Shown: positions 11,712-23,441, counted from the stretch's first letter. The stretch is 64,000 nt of DNA from Eleusine coracana subsp. coracana (GCA_032690845.1 CM064434.1:8248108-8312107); one strand, 5' to 3'. Notes: generated by a model from the sequence alone, not told the origin. Made by a program: numbers and translations.

Positions 11712-12301
11712 TCATCTGATTAGTTTCCATCGTATTAGAACTGAACATTCTCAACTAATTACCCACCCGTATTCCTAATTCCTAATTTTCTCTTTTCTGC
11801 TTGCCGTCGGCTGGCTGCGCTGATCATTAATGCCATTCCAAATAAGCAGATCAATCTGAAGGTATTGATTCTTCTCTGCCGTTCTCTTGTCTTCGTAAGA
11901 TGCATCTGTAACTGTATTCTTCTCATAGGGCATCAATCTTTTCATTGGGCATCAATAGATTGATCTCAGTTCATGTCTTTCTGGTTTTTTTTCCATTGTA
12001 TCAGTTGGCCAAGTGGGAGATGCGTTCGAATTAATTCGATGCTCTGTTTTGTTTAGACTTGATTGACCTACTGTTTACTGTTCTCATAGGTAACATCTGC
12101 ATGCGTATACATAATTTAATAGTGCGTGTTATCTATGATGGCAAGCCAGATTAACATGAAGAATCAATGCATATTCAATTCAGTAGCACACGGGCATATA
12201 CTCTGGATTGATATGATATTGTTTGCTTAACCTTGTACATGAAAGAATGGTTGAGAACTTGAAATCATTTTTGTTATTTTTGGTGCAGCTTGATCAATAA
12301 A

Positions 12302-14947
12302 ATGATTATTGTTCTTGCATATGTGGAGGGGAAAATCCAATATAGTGACAAAGGTGCCGAGTATAACATTCCACCAAAAATCACTTTTCCAGCATCTGAG
12401 GATACCACATTCGACCAAGTGAAGAATGAAATTTACCAAGGACTAGGATATACAAGTGATCACTTCACATTGAGTATCCAAGCACGTTTTGACATTGGGT
12501 CTCCTGGGTCTCAGTTTTTTCGGCTCATTCTGTTATATGAGGATAGAGGATGGCAAATGATATTTCAGAAGACACAAGAACGGACATCTAGGCAAGTAGT
12601 AGAGTTGTATGTGGAACACAGACCAAATCAAGTCGGGTTAAGTCAAGTTTGTGCAACAAGCAATAAACCCATATCAGCTAGTCAAGATGCACCTCAGTCT
12701 TTGATGCATGGTTCCTCTCATGTTGGTGCACCTACTATATGTGCTTATGAAGCGAATCCACCAGAAATGACACACTATCCACGATCCAACAATCATGTTC
12801 ATGAAACAATTGCAACCCAAGAAGATTTACAAGACACATATGTTGGAGAGGACACTGACCATGTAGAGGATATAATTGGTCAGGATGACGATGAAGAGCA
12901 TGATTCTGATTGTGCTATTGATTCTGATTCTGAGGATGAGGTTGTGGAGCCAAGAGTTGTCCATTCTATGAAAGCATTTCCATTTAAACAAGGATTTAGC
13001 CAAAATGTTAAAGCTTTCAGTGACATATCTGTATTGAGAGATACAATAGCAGATGAAAGTTTCTTTGGGGCTAATAAAGTATTCTGTAGTCCGCTGTCTG
13101 AGCATAAAATTTTTGATTCAAAGACACACTTGCAGATGGTCATAGACGAGTTTCACATTATTGAGAACAGAGAAGTTCGGTACAGCACTAGCAGTCAATC
13201 CAAACTTGTAGCTGAATGTATTGACGACAGATGTAAGTGGAGGCTCTACACAACACCCACCAAAATTGGTTTATCTTGGAAAATCAATAAGTGCCCATAT
13301 TATCACACTTGTCGTGCACCTTCGGATAGATTTGATCATTCCCAACTATCAGCTGCCTTGATTGCTAGTGTCATACGTGAAGCATTAAAGGAAGACCTGG
13401 AATTAAGCATTAAAACTGTTCGGGCATTGGTTCGACAAAGATATCAAAACGTCATACCAACATACAACAAGCTATGGCGAGGTCGAGAAAAAGCAATAGC
13501 ACAACTATTTGGCACCTGGGAGCAATCATATGGACTTCTCCCCTCCTTCCTAGAGGCCATAAAAGTAACAAATCCAGGCACAAAGTATGCTATTTTATCC
13601 AACCCAACAACACCCGAGGGTCACCAAACTTTTCAATGCGTGGCCTGGGCATTTGGACCTTGCATTGATGCAGTTCCCCACCTACGCCCAGTCATGAGTG
13701 TGGATGCTTGTTTTCTGTCAGGGAGATACAAAGGAAGATTATTGATTACTTGTGGATATGACGCAAATAATCAACTACTTCCCCTTGCATTTGCTATTGT
13801 GGAGAAGGAAGATTCTAAGAATTGGGGCTGGTTCATGAGGTGGCTACGAAGGGAAGTTATTAGTATTGGAAAGTTCATGTGTGTTATTTCAGATCGTCAC
13901 AAAGCCATCAAATGGTTGTTTAAGCAACCCCACATTGGTTGGAACGAGAGTGCTGGTGAGTGTGTGCATCGTCTTTGCTCACAACATGTTGCAGAGAATC
14001 TATGGAAAACATGTCGTGATGAAACTGCCCTCAAGACATTTAAGTGGCTTGTCAAGAAAAAGAAACCTCGTAAGTTTCAAGAAGGAATGTCTTCAATTGC
14101 AGAAGCTTGTCCAGAAGCAATAACATACCTAAAAAAGGTTGGTAAATATCTGGTAGAAGATAAAAATGAGATAGAGAAGCCTGAGAAGGTATTTCAATGC
14201 ATGGATGGGGGCTATCGTTGGGGGATTATGACAAGCAATGGCTCTGAGTCTTTGAACAACGTGTTCAAGTACTCACGAAGATTGCCAGTGGCAGCCATCA
14301 TAGAGGAGACATTTTCTAAGTGTTTGGCATGGTTTGTTGAAAGGAGGAGAAGTGCTCTTCAGTCAATTGAAGCTGGCAAGCTTTGGTCTAAACGGGTGGA
14401 AAATCTGTTAGTGAAGCGAGGGAACAAAGCAGGCCATATGCATGTGATTTCCTATGGTGATGAGGGTGGAGTCTACGAAGTGAAGGTTCAGAATGAGCTT
14501 GTCCCGGTCACTGAAGGAAATCACGTGGTTTTTTGTCCAAAGGATTTCAAGTACAAGGTCACCTTGCAACCAAATTGTGTTCCAACCTGTGACTGTCTGA
14601 AACCAAACCTTACTGGAGTGCCTTGTGCTCATGTTCTAGCTGTTTGCGAGCATGGCAACCTGGACGAAAATCAATTAGTTCATCCATCGTACTCTTCACA
14701 AATGCTTGCCATGACCTGGGCTAGTCAGTTCCAGCCATATGGTAACCAGATTGAGTGGCCACTATATGATGGTCCAGTTATTGTCCCCGACAGCCAACTA
14801 ATAAACCATGGTCGTCGAAAACACAACAGGATTCCTATGTACATGGATGATATGCAAGGCAGACGACTTGGACATCAAGCCCGACGTTCCACACAGGACA
14901 ATGAACCAGCAGTTCCAGCAATAACATTGAGGGGAAGACAGGGATGA
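12302..14947 (+). CDS. Mutator-like (MuDR family) transposase, intact
   Basis: An uninterrupted 881-codon frame. The first ATG is at 12302, just after a 3' splice site (TGGTGCAG, ending 12288), so a leader intron is likely. Domains in order: an N-terminal beta-rich segment (1-100); an acidic linker (about 187-218, many Asp/Glu); a MuDR-type DNA-binding region with Cys/His residues (about 265-345); and the MULE transposase domain. Catalytic residues visible are D468 (SVDACFLSGRYKG), D531 (CVISDRHKAI) and E649 (NGSESLNNVFK). A SWIM zinc finger follows (C763-x-C765, C775-x-H777). A basic tail ends the protein. All key residues are present, so by family knowledge it could cut and join the element's ends in the nucleus. 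It is the only intact long gene in the window. Confidence 0.9.
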   Translation: MIIVLAYVEGKIQYSDKGAEYNIPPKITFPASEDTTFDQVKNEIYQGLGYTSDHFTLSIQARFDIGSPGSQFFRLILLYEDRGWQMIFQKTQERTSRQVVELYVEHRPNQVGLSQVCATSNKPISASQDAPQSLMHGSSHVGAPTICAYEANPPEMTHYPRSNNHVHETIATQEDLQDTYVGEDTDHVEDIIGQDDDEEHDSDCAIDSDSEDEVVEPRVVHSMKAFPFKQGFSQNVKAFSDISVLRDTIADESFFGANKVFCSPLSEHKIFDSKTHLQMVIDEFHIIENREVRYSTSSQSKLVAECIDDRCKWRLYTTPTKIGLSWKINKCPYYHTCRAPSDRFDHSQLSAALIASVIREALKEDLELSIKTVRALVRQRYQNVIPTYNKLWRGREKAIAQLFGTWEQSYGLLPSFLEAIKVTNPGTKYAILSNPTTPEGHQTFQCVAWAFGPCIDAVPHLRPVMSVDACFLSGRYKGRLLITCGYDANNQLLPLAFAIVEKEDSKNWGWFMRWLRREVISIGKFMCVISDRHKAIKWLFKQPHIGWNESAGECVHRLCSQHVAENLWKTCRDETALKTFKWLVKKKKPRKFQEGMSSIAEACPEAITYLKKVGKYLVEDKNEIEKPEKVFQCMDGGYRWGIMTSNGSESLNNVFKYSRRLPVAAIIEETFSKCLAWFVERRRSALQSIEAGKLWSKRVENLLVKRGNKAGHMHVISYGDEGGVYEVKVQNELVPVTEGNHVVFCPKDFKYKVTLQPNCVPTCDCLKPNLTGVPCAHVLAVCEHGNLDENQLVHPSYSSQMLAMTWASQFQPYGNQIEWPLYDGPVIVPDSQLINHGRRKHNRIPMYMDDMQGRRLGHQARRSTQDNEPAVPAITLRGRQG

Positions 14948-15197
14948 TCCAAATAGATGACATTAGGAATAATTTTAGTCTGCCTTGAGGATTTTTTATA
15001 TCATATATTTTCCTCCTGGAATCATATTTGTCAATATGCAAAGAACTTTGTATTTATTCAGATAGAGGGATACAATTTTCAAGTTTCTAGAAACTCTATA
15101 CTCATTCATATGCTCCCAGTAACAAAAATTTGCATTGGTTTATGAAAAACAAAATCACTTCCTCAGGTTTACAACAGAAACTATTTGTGAAAATACA

Positions 15198-17347
15198 TCA
15201 GCAATCATTTGAAAATACTATTGCCTCCACATTAGTGGACCCATGTGCCACTTGACTTGCATCTTGTGTTGTTGGTATTTGGCTTCCAGCTACTGAAGTA
15301 CCATTTAGGTATCTGATGAAACCTCTTCCAGTGTCGATCCAGTCATCCATCAATTCTAAGTTGGTTTCTCTAGGTGGACTTGGTGGGTGAGTGATCAAAG
15401 AAACTTCATCATCCGACGGAATATCTGCGACCTGGGAAGGCAGTCCAGCTTCACTAAGCATATTATGCAGTTGCGGCTCTAAGTTCAGATCCCTCAAATT
15501 TCCTACAGATGCATTAAGTATATACTTGCCAAATTTCTTGTAACCTGTAGTAACAACACATTTGATTCCCCAGGCTGCATTTTTAATGTCACGTAGGCCC
15601 TGCATTTGTCAATAGAGTGATTAGTAAAAGTTCACAACTTGAAAATATTAGTATATATTGTCCTAACTGCTGAGATCAATAACAACTTATAATACGAGCT
15701 AATGGTGGACCACTAGGCATGTAGCCAGTCCATTCCATATTGTCACGAGGATATGGGATGGGGTTCTCAAGGCCTCCCAAACATCATGAGTCAAAAAACA
15801 TGGTGTACATGCCATTTTGCTGGAACCATTGTCTATAATGCACCAAACAAGTTTGATCAAAAGGAAGATCCTCTTGAACTGTTCTACCTTCTACATCATT
15901 ATACTGTTGTATGTACTTGGCATGCACTCTCTCCTAGTCACGTGATTTCCCACCAGTGTGTTTTATTTTTTGCAATTTACGAACCTCATCCTCTCTATGT
16001 GGTGCACAAGGTGGAATGGTTTGTCGTAGTCCAAATTGACGCATTACCCTGTCAGGATAGTGAAACTCAACAATCCAGAAATGAAAGAGCGGCACTCTAG
16101 CAACCACCAAGCACGATTATCATGAACTAGGGTTGACGCTTGCTCTATAAATTCATCATATGGTTGCCACTTCACTGTGCCTTCTCGAATCAAATCAATT
16201 TGGTTCCGATAATATTCAGTACCTGTATGTTTTGTATGAGAAGATAAGGAATTCAAGGGTACACATATTAATTTTTATTCTAAACTAATAATAACTAGCT
16301 AGTAAGACAAATAATTATAACTCCAATAAAATAAAATACTGACCAGAGTTATGAGGAACAGAAAAACGATGTGCAGCACACCATTTTGCTCCAAAAACAG
16401 GAGAATAGCTTAAGTCTACCTCATCATATTCCTCCCTGCTTTGGTTAGTCTTCTCAACAATATTTACCCGACGACCAAGTGGCAAACGTGACCAAGACCA
16501 TAATTGCAGTAGCAATAAAGGGCCCGTTATTTCTGATCTTGCCCTATCAGCACCCATACTCAATTGCCTATATAACATGGAAAGTACAGCTCCTCCCCAG
16601 TTGTATGTTGTTGGTTGCCCTAAATTTTCCATAAATTGAAGATACATAGCTGGCACTCCATCTCCAGATGTATCAGTAAAAACTATTGATCCAATAATCT
16701 CTAAAACTAGTGCTCGAGTATGCCACTTAATCTCTCGCTGCGTTGGATTTTGTGGCATCTCACGGAAACGATCACGCAGCTTACTCAAATTAATAGAGTA
16801 TTGTGAGTAGCTGACTACATCTGTGCCATCCTCCTTTTTTCTTTTCTTTTTCGTCATATGTTGTTCTTCCAAGGGAATTCCAAGGAATCTCTCAATTGAT
16901 TAGATCCAGTTCCTGTCAGATTGTCCTATAAGCGGTTCACCATGGATTGGGAAACCCCACAAGCAATTCACATCTTACAACATTACTGTCATCTCGCCAA
17001 GTGGTAGGTGAAAGCTATTTGTCTCAGGCCACCATCGCTCCACCAATGCTGATATCAAATATTTATCAATATTGATTTTCTTCATTCTTACTAGTTGATA
17101 GAACCCAATATTCTCAAGTCCTGACCGGCACAGTGGATGATAAGGAATGCCAACACGATGATGGCGAATATTCATAAAGTTATTGGGCTGCACCATATAA
17201 TATTGCAATTAATCAGAAGTGAAAAATAGGCCAGATCATTGAACGAAATTAATTAGGATGGAAGCTTACATTTTCAGAAATTATTGACACCTTGTGCTGG
17301 CTGTGAGGCATCCAAAACAAATCACTGAACCGATCGCTGCTACCCAT
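15198..17347 (-). pseudogene. Plant mobile domain (PMD / MAIN-like, PP7-long-form-like) gene
   Basis: Likely start at 17347 (MGSSDRFSDLFW), exon 1 ending at a GTAAGC donor near 17268. Exon 2 (about 17191-16345) holds the PMD core: HPLCRSGLENIGFYQLV, ALVERWWPETNSFHLPLGEM, CLWGFPIHGEPLIG, then WHTRALVLEIIGSIVFTD and LLLLQLWSWSRLPLGRR. A later exon (about 16240-15900) has KWQPYDEFI and the VMRQFGLRQTIPP block typical of plant PMD proteins. The C-terminal exon is 15605-15198. An in-frame TAA sits right after GEMTVML (about 16975), where relatives have Gln or similar, and a second stop lies near 16895, so the copy is probably broken. PMD proteins act in gene silencing and genome stability in plants; many copies ride on transposons. 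Position inside the MULE fits that. Confidence 0.75.
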
Positions 17348-17647
17348 TTGCCCACCTGCATCGATTTCTCAATCAGGACTTAACCATATATCTCAAATGC
17401 AAATAAGTGCTAGCAGGAATACCTTGAATCAGTTCTCACTCTGAAGAAATCGAAGGGCACAGATCGGTGTGGCTGCCGTGTCAGTTGCGATGGCGGCCGG
17501 AAGCGACGAACGGCAGCAAGTGAACGGCGGCGGAGATAAGAAGCAACCTTCGCCAGAGAATGGCGGCGGCGGCTACTGACCTTGGACAATGTTGTAGGGG
17601 TGGAGGCTGGCTAAAAACGTGGTCCGGCTCGATCTAGAACCAGGCAA

Positions 17648-17728
17648 GGACGTTGTTCCGTATAGCGTCCGAGACTGGACGCAGTTATAGTGAACGGTCC
17701 ATCCAGGACGCGGTTAAATTCAGCGTCC
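17648..17728. promoter_or_regulatory. Right subterminal iterons, mirror of the left set
   Basis: GCGTCC at 17723, GGACGC at 17706 and 17677, GCGTCC at 17665 and GGACGT at 17648. Measured inward from the inverted repeat the offsets are 0, 17, 46, 58 and 75, exactly those of the left end. The sites flank the likely leader of the mobile-domain gene, so they could act on its promoter as well as on the element end; this is inference. Confidence 0.6.
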
Positions 17729-17818
17729 TTACTAGTTTGGTAATATTTTGTTCTCATTTATTATTAATAAAATTATGGGTTTATTTATTACTAAATAAAA
17801 AAAAATCGGGGAAAATTG

Positions 17819-18480
17819 GTAACGTGATCAAGGAGAACCAAGTATCTTAGATTTTCGTTCTATTATTTGGAGAAAACATTAGCAATATGTGAGCCAAGAT
17901 AAAGGAGGAAATCTTGGAAAGACAAAATAAAAAATGTACCAAACAAACATGGCGACAAGATAATAGAAGAAAGATCGCAGGCCGGGATGCATTTTTAATT
18001 CCCATTGTATTGCTGTTATACACATTTTATAGGATCAGTTGTTGTCTAACTATGGATGGTGGTGAGTGAACCAAATAATAAAAGTTGCAGACTATAACAG
18101 TTTTCAGTTTGCTGCAAATTTAAATTGTGGGTTGCTCACATCAGAATAAATGGTGTATATATCCACCAATTGTTAAGTTAGGCAAGATTAAAAATAAAGA
18201 ATCAGAATGCATATCATACGGAATCACACGTAGTGCTACATTATTACACCCATTTATGATCACATGGCAACAAAGAAATTCAATCACACCGGCTCATCAT
18301 ACCATATTATTCTCTTTTGAGACGATTAGAGTATCTCTATTTCATTTTCATATGTATGCTTTATGCATCAACCCCTATGTAGACAAAGTCCTATATGATG
18401 TTCAAAACACGAGAAAAATATTCACGAGCATCTCGACGTGCCTGACGACAGAACAGGAGTAGCAGCTCTCTTAGACCTAC
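17819..18480. other. No gene recognised
   Basis: AT-rich sequence beyond the MULE. It may contain the 3' end of the Helitron-like region, but I could not identify a CTRR end with a hairpin. Confidence 0.4.
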
Positions 18481-18539
18481 ATAGGAAACAAAAATTATAA
18501 TAAGTAATACGTCAACAACTTAAGAAAGTAAAATATAAT

Positions 18540-19981
18540 TTCATGTGCAACTGTAGTTGCTATACCTTGTAACTCAGTAGCTTCTATGCATTGTGGTCTG
18601 AATATTAAGTGGCTATATGACGTTGTCGATAATACATCTATAATTTGCAAATTAAAATATTGGTTCACATCATAAAGCATTAAATAAAGTTAGACATACT
18701 AAAAAAATGTACAATATACCTCTATGCCAATCAACTTTGACATGGACTGCAACAATCGTGTGAAAATCAGCAGCTGCCTCTTGTAATCCCTCAAGGTGTC
18801 GAGTAGGTTTGAACCTTTGACGTGTATGATGAGCATCTGTGCGTGGGGGGTTCATTATCACAATGTACCTGCTTGGACGATGTCGGAAGTTCAGTCCATT
18901 TTGTCTATTAGACACATAGACAACCATGCCTATAACATCTGAAAATGTATGATATTTGAAACAGTTAGTTCAAATGCAAACATGACGAGTAAATAATATA
19001 TGACAAAGACAGGCAACTGTAGCTGTGAAACTGTTATGTGGCATCAAAACCATATTATCAAATTCTAAAAATACATGTGGACACATTGTGACATGTACAA
19101 TCCTTTCTATAGCTCGTACGACAGTGTCAGCAGTCATCAGGACATAATATTCACTTCTTAAGGCCCATACTGGTGATGAATGTGCACCGTATGTCATGGA
19201 CCTAAATGACACTCCTTTGAAATGATATATGTTTTTTCAACAAGCGCATGGTTCAGAATACTACAATGATCTCCGAAGGCTACTGCCTCCATTCTGGTAC
19301 CCTGCGATAGATTATAGTTAACTGAACTTGAGCAGGCAACTCTATATTCTAAGTTTCAAATCAATCAAACAAATTAAATGGACAAACTAACCAACATACC
19401 TCTTGATCTATTATTATAACTCGTAGATACGAATTTCCATCCAACACTCGGACTCCACCTTTCCAAAAAACCATAGCAGTCACGTCCCACACTCCCTTAG
19501 TGTTTACAATGGAGATACAATAGAAGTGAATGCTCCTGCGTCAATGAACCCAAAAAAGTTAGATTCAGACAATTAAATCATAGGAACCACACAAAGATTC
19601 AATCATATACTTGACTGTCGAGAAGATCATATGATTCACGATAACTATTGATTTAATATGACATGATTCTCTTTAGTCGGCCTAGCATGACATGAAGAAA
19701 GAAAATGAATATTGTCCTCAAATATCAATAGTTATCACATGTGTGCCAACCAATGCTTACATTTGTCTGTCTCCGCTGGCAAACGACATGGAATCATCCA
19801 AGGTTGCACTGTTATTGTGCAGTGGATTTGAAGTGTCTTGAACTACATGGTCGTCACATTCTTCATGGACAACTAATCTTTCAGGACATGTACACTGGTT
19901 GCCTTCTCCATGCACGCACTCAATGTTTGTAGCACAGTTGACGATGCACGGTGGATCTTGCTGCCCATTGGCGGAGTTCAT
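18540..19981 (-). CDS. Replication protein A 70-kDa subunit-like (OB-fold) gene, spliced
   Basis: Start ATG at 19981 (MNSANGQQDPP) with a first exon of 74 codons ending at a GTAAGC donor (about 19758). Exon 2 (about 19534-19400) reads RSIHFYCISIVNTKGVWDV, which fits the start of an OB fold. Exon 3 (about 19306-19020) reads EAVAFGDHCSIL, then VEKTYIIS and SEYYVLMTADTVV, matching the pattern of RPA1 DBD-A (changed residue, KxYxIS, YEMTL). Exon 4 (about 18938-18722) begins with DVIGMVVYVS, the typical linker into DBD-B. A further piece near 18630-18540 has SHLIFRPQCIEATEL. RPA1 binds single-stranded DNA; Helitron-borne copies are thought to assist rolling-circle transposition. One or two bases are out of phase in exon 3 near 19220, so the copy may be broken. 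The 3' end is not fixed. Confidence 0.5.
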
Positions 19982-20692
19982 GGCCTCTCTGGTGACGAAG
20001 GTAGTGGCGGCTCCCCTATTCGTTCCCCCACTAAAGGTTAGGGTTTTTTTATTTTGGTGTTTAATAAGAAAGGACTGTGATGTTATACGATGGATGGGCC
20101 CTCTTCGAGGACACAGGCCTGTCTCAAATTGGCCGACGCACAATCATAACTTGCCAGTATGAAGTGGACCCGACTCTTGCAATGCCAGCTTGTTATTAGG
20201 CCCGAGCGCTTGCACAAATCGGGCAACTTAATAAACAGTCCAAGTATTACGCTACACAACTGTACACACACAAAAAAAAAATCAACTTTACACAATTTGT
20301 GCTTTGCTTTTAATAGATATATATGTCTCTGTCTTACTTTCCATTTTTTGTGTTGGAGAAATATTAAGGAAAGATGGACATCCATAATTTATAATATTGA
20401 TGTGAATTGTGAATGGAAGGAGGAAATACCAGCAATACGACTGCTTTGTCTCACCACATTTCTATTTTTTGTTATTAAGAAGCATATCAATCTAATCATG
20501 GAAGGCATAATTTGATTTATGGAACTTGAATTATTAAATATTTGTTCACTCTATTACCTTTTTTTTTGAAAATCTCTATGGTTAACAGCGGCGAGTATAT
20601 AACAGGTATAGACTTATGCAGTAAAAAGATATCAAACAGCTCACCATCATGCGAATGTTGTTTTATTTGATATTCGTGGTAAGCACAAGTTT

Positions 20693-21067
20693 TCAGTCTA
20701 TTTTGTCAATAAGAAGGACTACATCTTGTCGATCATCTGCATCAAGGCTGAGCTCTTTCTCTACTTCGGTAATCATGCATGACAATACCACCAAGAATGA
20801 CATGTCTCTTGCAAAAAGGCGATAGTAGGTCGACACCATTGGCCCCCACTGTCCCTCATCTTGAAGTGCTCTGAAAATTAAAAAAATGAAAGAAATGATC
20901 GGCCATGAGCAATAATAAATGATAAAGGAATGACCATATGCAATATAGAAAACTTGGGATGTGTACTCACAAGACAACACGCAGGAGAAACATGCGCAGG
21001 AAAATCCTGCGGCACATGACCCTACTGGTTTTTGGATTGGGGAATGGAGGAGGCAATTCGGGGATCA
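20693..21067 (-). CDS. Unknown small two-exon gene
   Basis: ATG at 21067 opens MIPELPPPFPNPKTSR; the exon ends at a GTGAGT donor near 20970 and resumes after an AG near 20876 with ALQDEGQWGPMVSTYYRLF, ending at a stop at 20693. The product would be about 90 residues with an amphipathic centre and an acidic tail (EVEKELSLDADD). I do not recognise the family. It has the same strand as the OB-like genes on either side and could be one of their exons rather than a separate gene. Confidence 0.35.
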
Positions 21068-21608
21068 TTGTTTTGACGCTTGAAACCTGGTCACTCGCAT
21101 GTGAATCACAATTTCAATTTGGAGTACGAACCTCTCTACTTAAGGGTTATATATATAGCAAACACAACTTTGCCATATTCCATATATTTTATTAGTCAAA
21201 AAAGGCAACAAATAAATGTGAGTAGCCACAATCCATATAGTTTTAATCCATAGAAATTTGGTTGTTATTAGCTATATAATCGGAAATATGTATCCGACAC
21301 CAAATAACCTTGGATTGATTAAAAAAATGACAGAAAGAGAAAATGTTATAGTTATGTCATACGCCCGGTCAAAATAACATCCTTCATATAAAAGGGAATA
21401 TATGCTACCATAACATTAGTATCACATGTATAGTGGAAGCATGACATATATGAAAACCTCACTAATGTATCATATAATAATATTTGGAGTTACAAGGAAA
21501 ATGGGAAACCGAGTCTTGAGCATTGAACATAAAATTATTTTAATAAGAATATTGCCGATCACTTTTGTAATAGCACGGTGTGCATATTGGAAGCAGCTTA
21601 TCGTGTTC

Positions 21609-22447
21609 CTATGCTTCATCATTGGAATCCGCATCAAAGAACCTCATGAGATTTCTCTCGTCCTGTGAGTTATCCATCCGCTTGATCTCATCTGGCCGAT
21701 AGCGAATTAAACGTTTAACTGGATCGTGAAGATTAGAAGGTTCACAAAGTTCTTGCCTTATATCTTTACAATGAAAAAAAAACTTGCTTGGTTACATGAT
21801 CAATATTAACTAAATGATAAATTCTTTAATTGAGAACTTCATAAAAGGAACATCGATCAGTACCTTGATGTGCCGTGAATAAAGGGATAGACGCAGCCGC
21901 AACAAATGTCATGCATGTCATGATTTCAGCTTCCAAACATTCCGCAAATATTATATTAGAATAGTAAAGGACTGGGAGCTGATATATGCGGTAGAAAAAA
22001 AATCCAAAAATTTTGAAACAATTGGATCAAGGCCCCAAAGGGTACTTAATTACCTTTCTCACGATTAACAAAAACTTTCATGGCAACTATAAAATCATTG
22101 TTCACATCTGCCTCCACCAACATTTCATGATGATTCTCATTACCATTCCGGTAGTACACACGCATAAACACAATTTTCCTATAAAAATATAGATAAATCA
22201 TGACACATATATATTATCACGTTCAGAAAAGGGATGATACGTGCAAAAAATCCATGGTGATGTAATAGAGTTACCTGCTGTGGTCAAGGAGTGCAATCTC
22301 ACGGAATGTGTTAGGGAACATCAGAAATGGATCCATGTGTGAAACATCAGCTACAAGAGCAACAATGTCAACTAAACTACTATGAGGAAGTAGCATTGCA
22401 TCCTGCAACGACACAGGTACCGCTGTTGTTATCAAGCCTATATTCAT
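21609..22447 (-). CDS. Unknown spliced gene, possible OB-fold (RPA-like)
   Basis: ATG at 22447 (MNIGLITTAVPVS) starts an exon that includes SSLVDIVALVADVSHMDPF and FREIALLDHSR, ending at a GTAACT donor near 22276. The next exon reads RKIVFMRVYYRNGNE and EADVNNDFIVAMKVFVNREK. A third piece near 21960-21860 (FAECLEAEIMTCMTFVAAA) and a last exon (PVKRLIRYRPDEIKRM, ending FFDADSNDEA, stop at 21609) complete it. The VDIVALVxDVS ... REIxLLDHS pattern resembles the second OB fold of RPA1, but similarity is weak. No internal stop was seen in the pieces I read, so it may be expressible. Confidence 0.4.
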
Positions 22448-22449
22448 GG

Positions 22450-23440
22450 CTGCAAATAAAGGAACAAATATCGGGAATATTCAAGACGAGGTGGTATTAG
22501 GGTGAAAGAAGTATGGTGTTTTCAGTATGTGTATGCATGATCTCAGATACGTGTACAGGTTCTTAATTTATAGACAATGCCAAGTTAGAAATCCATGGTG
22601 CATCCACATTTTCCTGCCCATGAGGGAGAAATAATATAGAAAGCAAAATTTCGGGTGTATAGGTGATTTATTTGGTAATTACTTCCCGCCCATGATGGAC
22701 ACAATAACAATGCTTGTCAACAGTTGATTTTATTCTGCACCGGGGAATCATAAATTGCGCCACTTAATGACTACATATATGGCAGGACACCTCTTGATGG
22801 GTCTGAGAGTCATCACGAATAAATTGCGCCACTTAAGGAGTCATCACGAATCACCAATCACCAAGGAAGGTAATCGCTAAATGAGGCAGGTAACATACAG
22901 GGTAACTTTAAGTTTATTTCCTCAGCAGGGACTGTATATATGGTGGTCTTTGTATTCCATCAAAAAGATTTGATCAAATTTTTTATGAAGTCATCATTGA
23001 GAAGTGGTTTAAGCAAGTTTTTGAAACAAACCTTTAAGAAAATGATGTCATTAAAACAAACTGGAACTATGCAAGTTTTGTTACACCCATTTTTCAAAAT
23101 TCAGTTTTGGTCAATGACTAATACGTGAAATTCTGGCACATTGCTAAATAATCGAAGTATGTGAAACGAAGACATCTCATCTAACTCTACAAAACATAGG
23201 TAATTGTTTGCCTATTGGCACATATATCTAAACAGACTATTAAAGCAAAAAAAAACATCTTATAATATATAAAAACACGTATGCCAATATAGCATATATA
23301 ATCCAGCAATTAATAACACAGAGAACCATATAAACTATTGCGGGATCTAGGGTATATTACATGCAATATCAGAGCGTAGAACATTAGAGGGTCCAATGCA
23401 TATAACATATAAAAACCAAAAACCTTGTTGCAAATATCAA
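22450..23440. other. No gene recognised
   Basis: AT-rich spacer between two minus-strand genes. A short direct repeat (AATTGCGCCACTTAA) occurs at about 22753 and 22824. Nothing else. Confidence 0.5.
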
Positions 23441-23441
23441 C

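Larger units (their letters stand above)
11551..17809 (+). mobile_element. Mutator-like element carrying transposase plus plant-mobile-domain gene
   Basis: Long diverged inverted ends of about 90-100 bp are visible: left 11551 to about 11640 begins CCGATTTTTTTT and ends AACTAGTAAGGACG; the right end reads, inverted, CCGATTTTTTTTTATTTAG and ends AAACTAGTAAGGACG. Flanking nonamers are GAAAAATTG (11542-11550) and GGAAAATTG (17810-17818), a 9-bp duplication with one mismatch; the exact edges are inferred from this. Inside are a plus-strand transposase (12302-14947) and a convergent minus-strand plant-mobile-domain gene (15198-17347), tail to tail with 250 bp between them. The two-gene convergent plan recalls mudrA/mudrB of maize MuDR, but the second gene is unrelated to mudrB. 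Confidence 0.8.
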
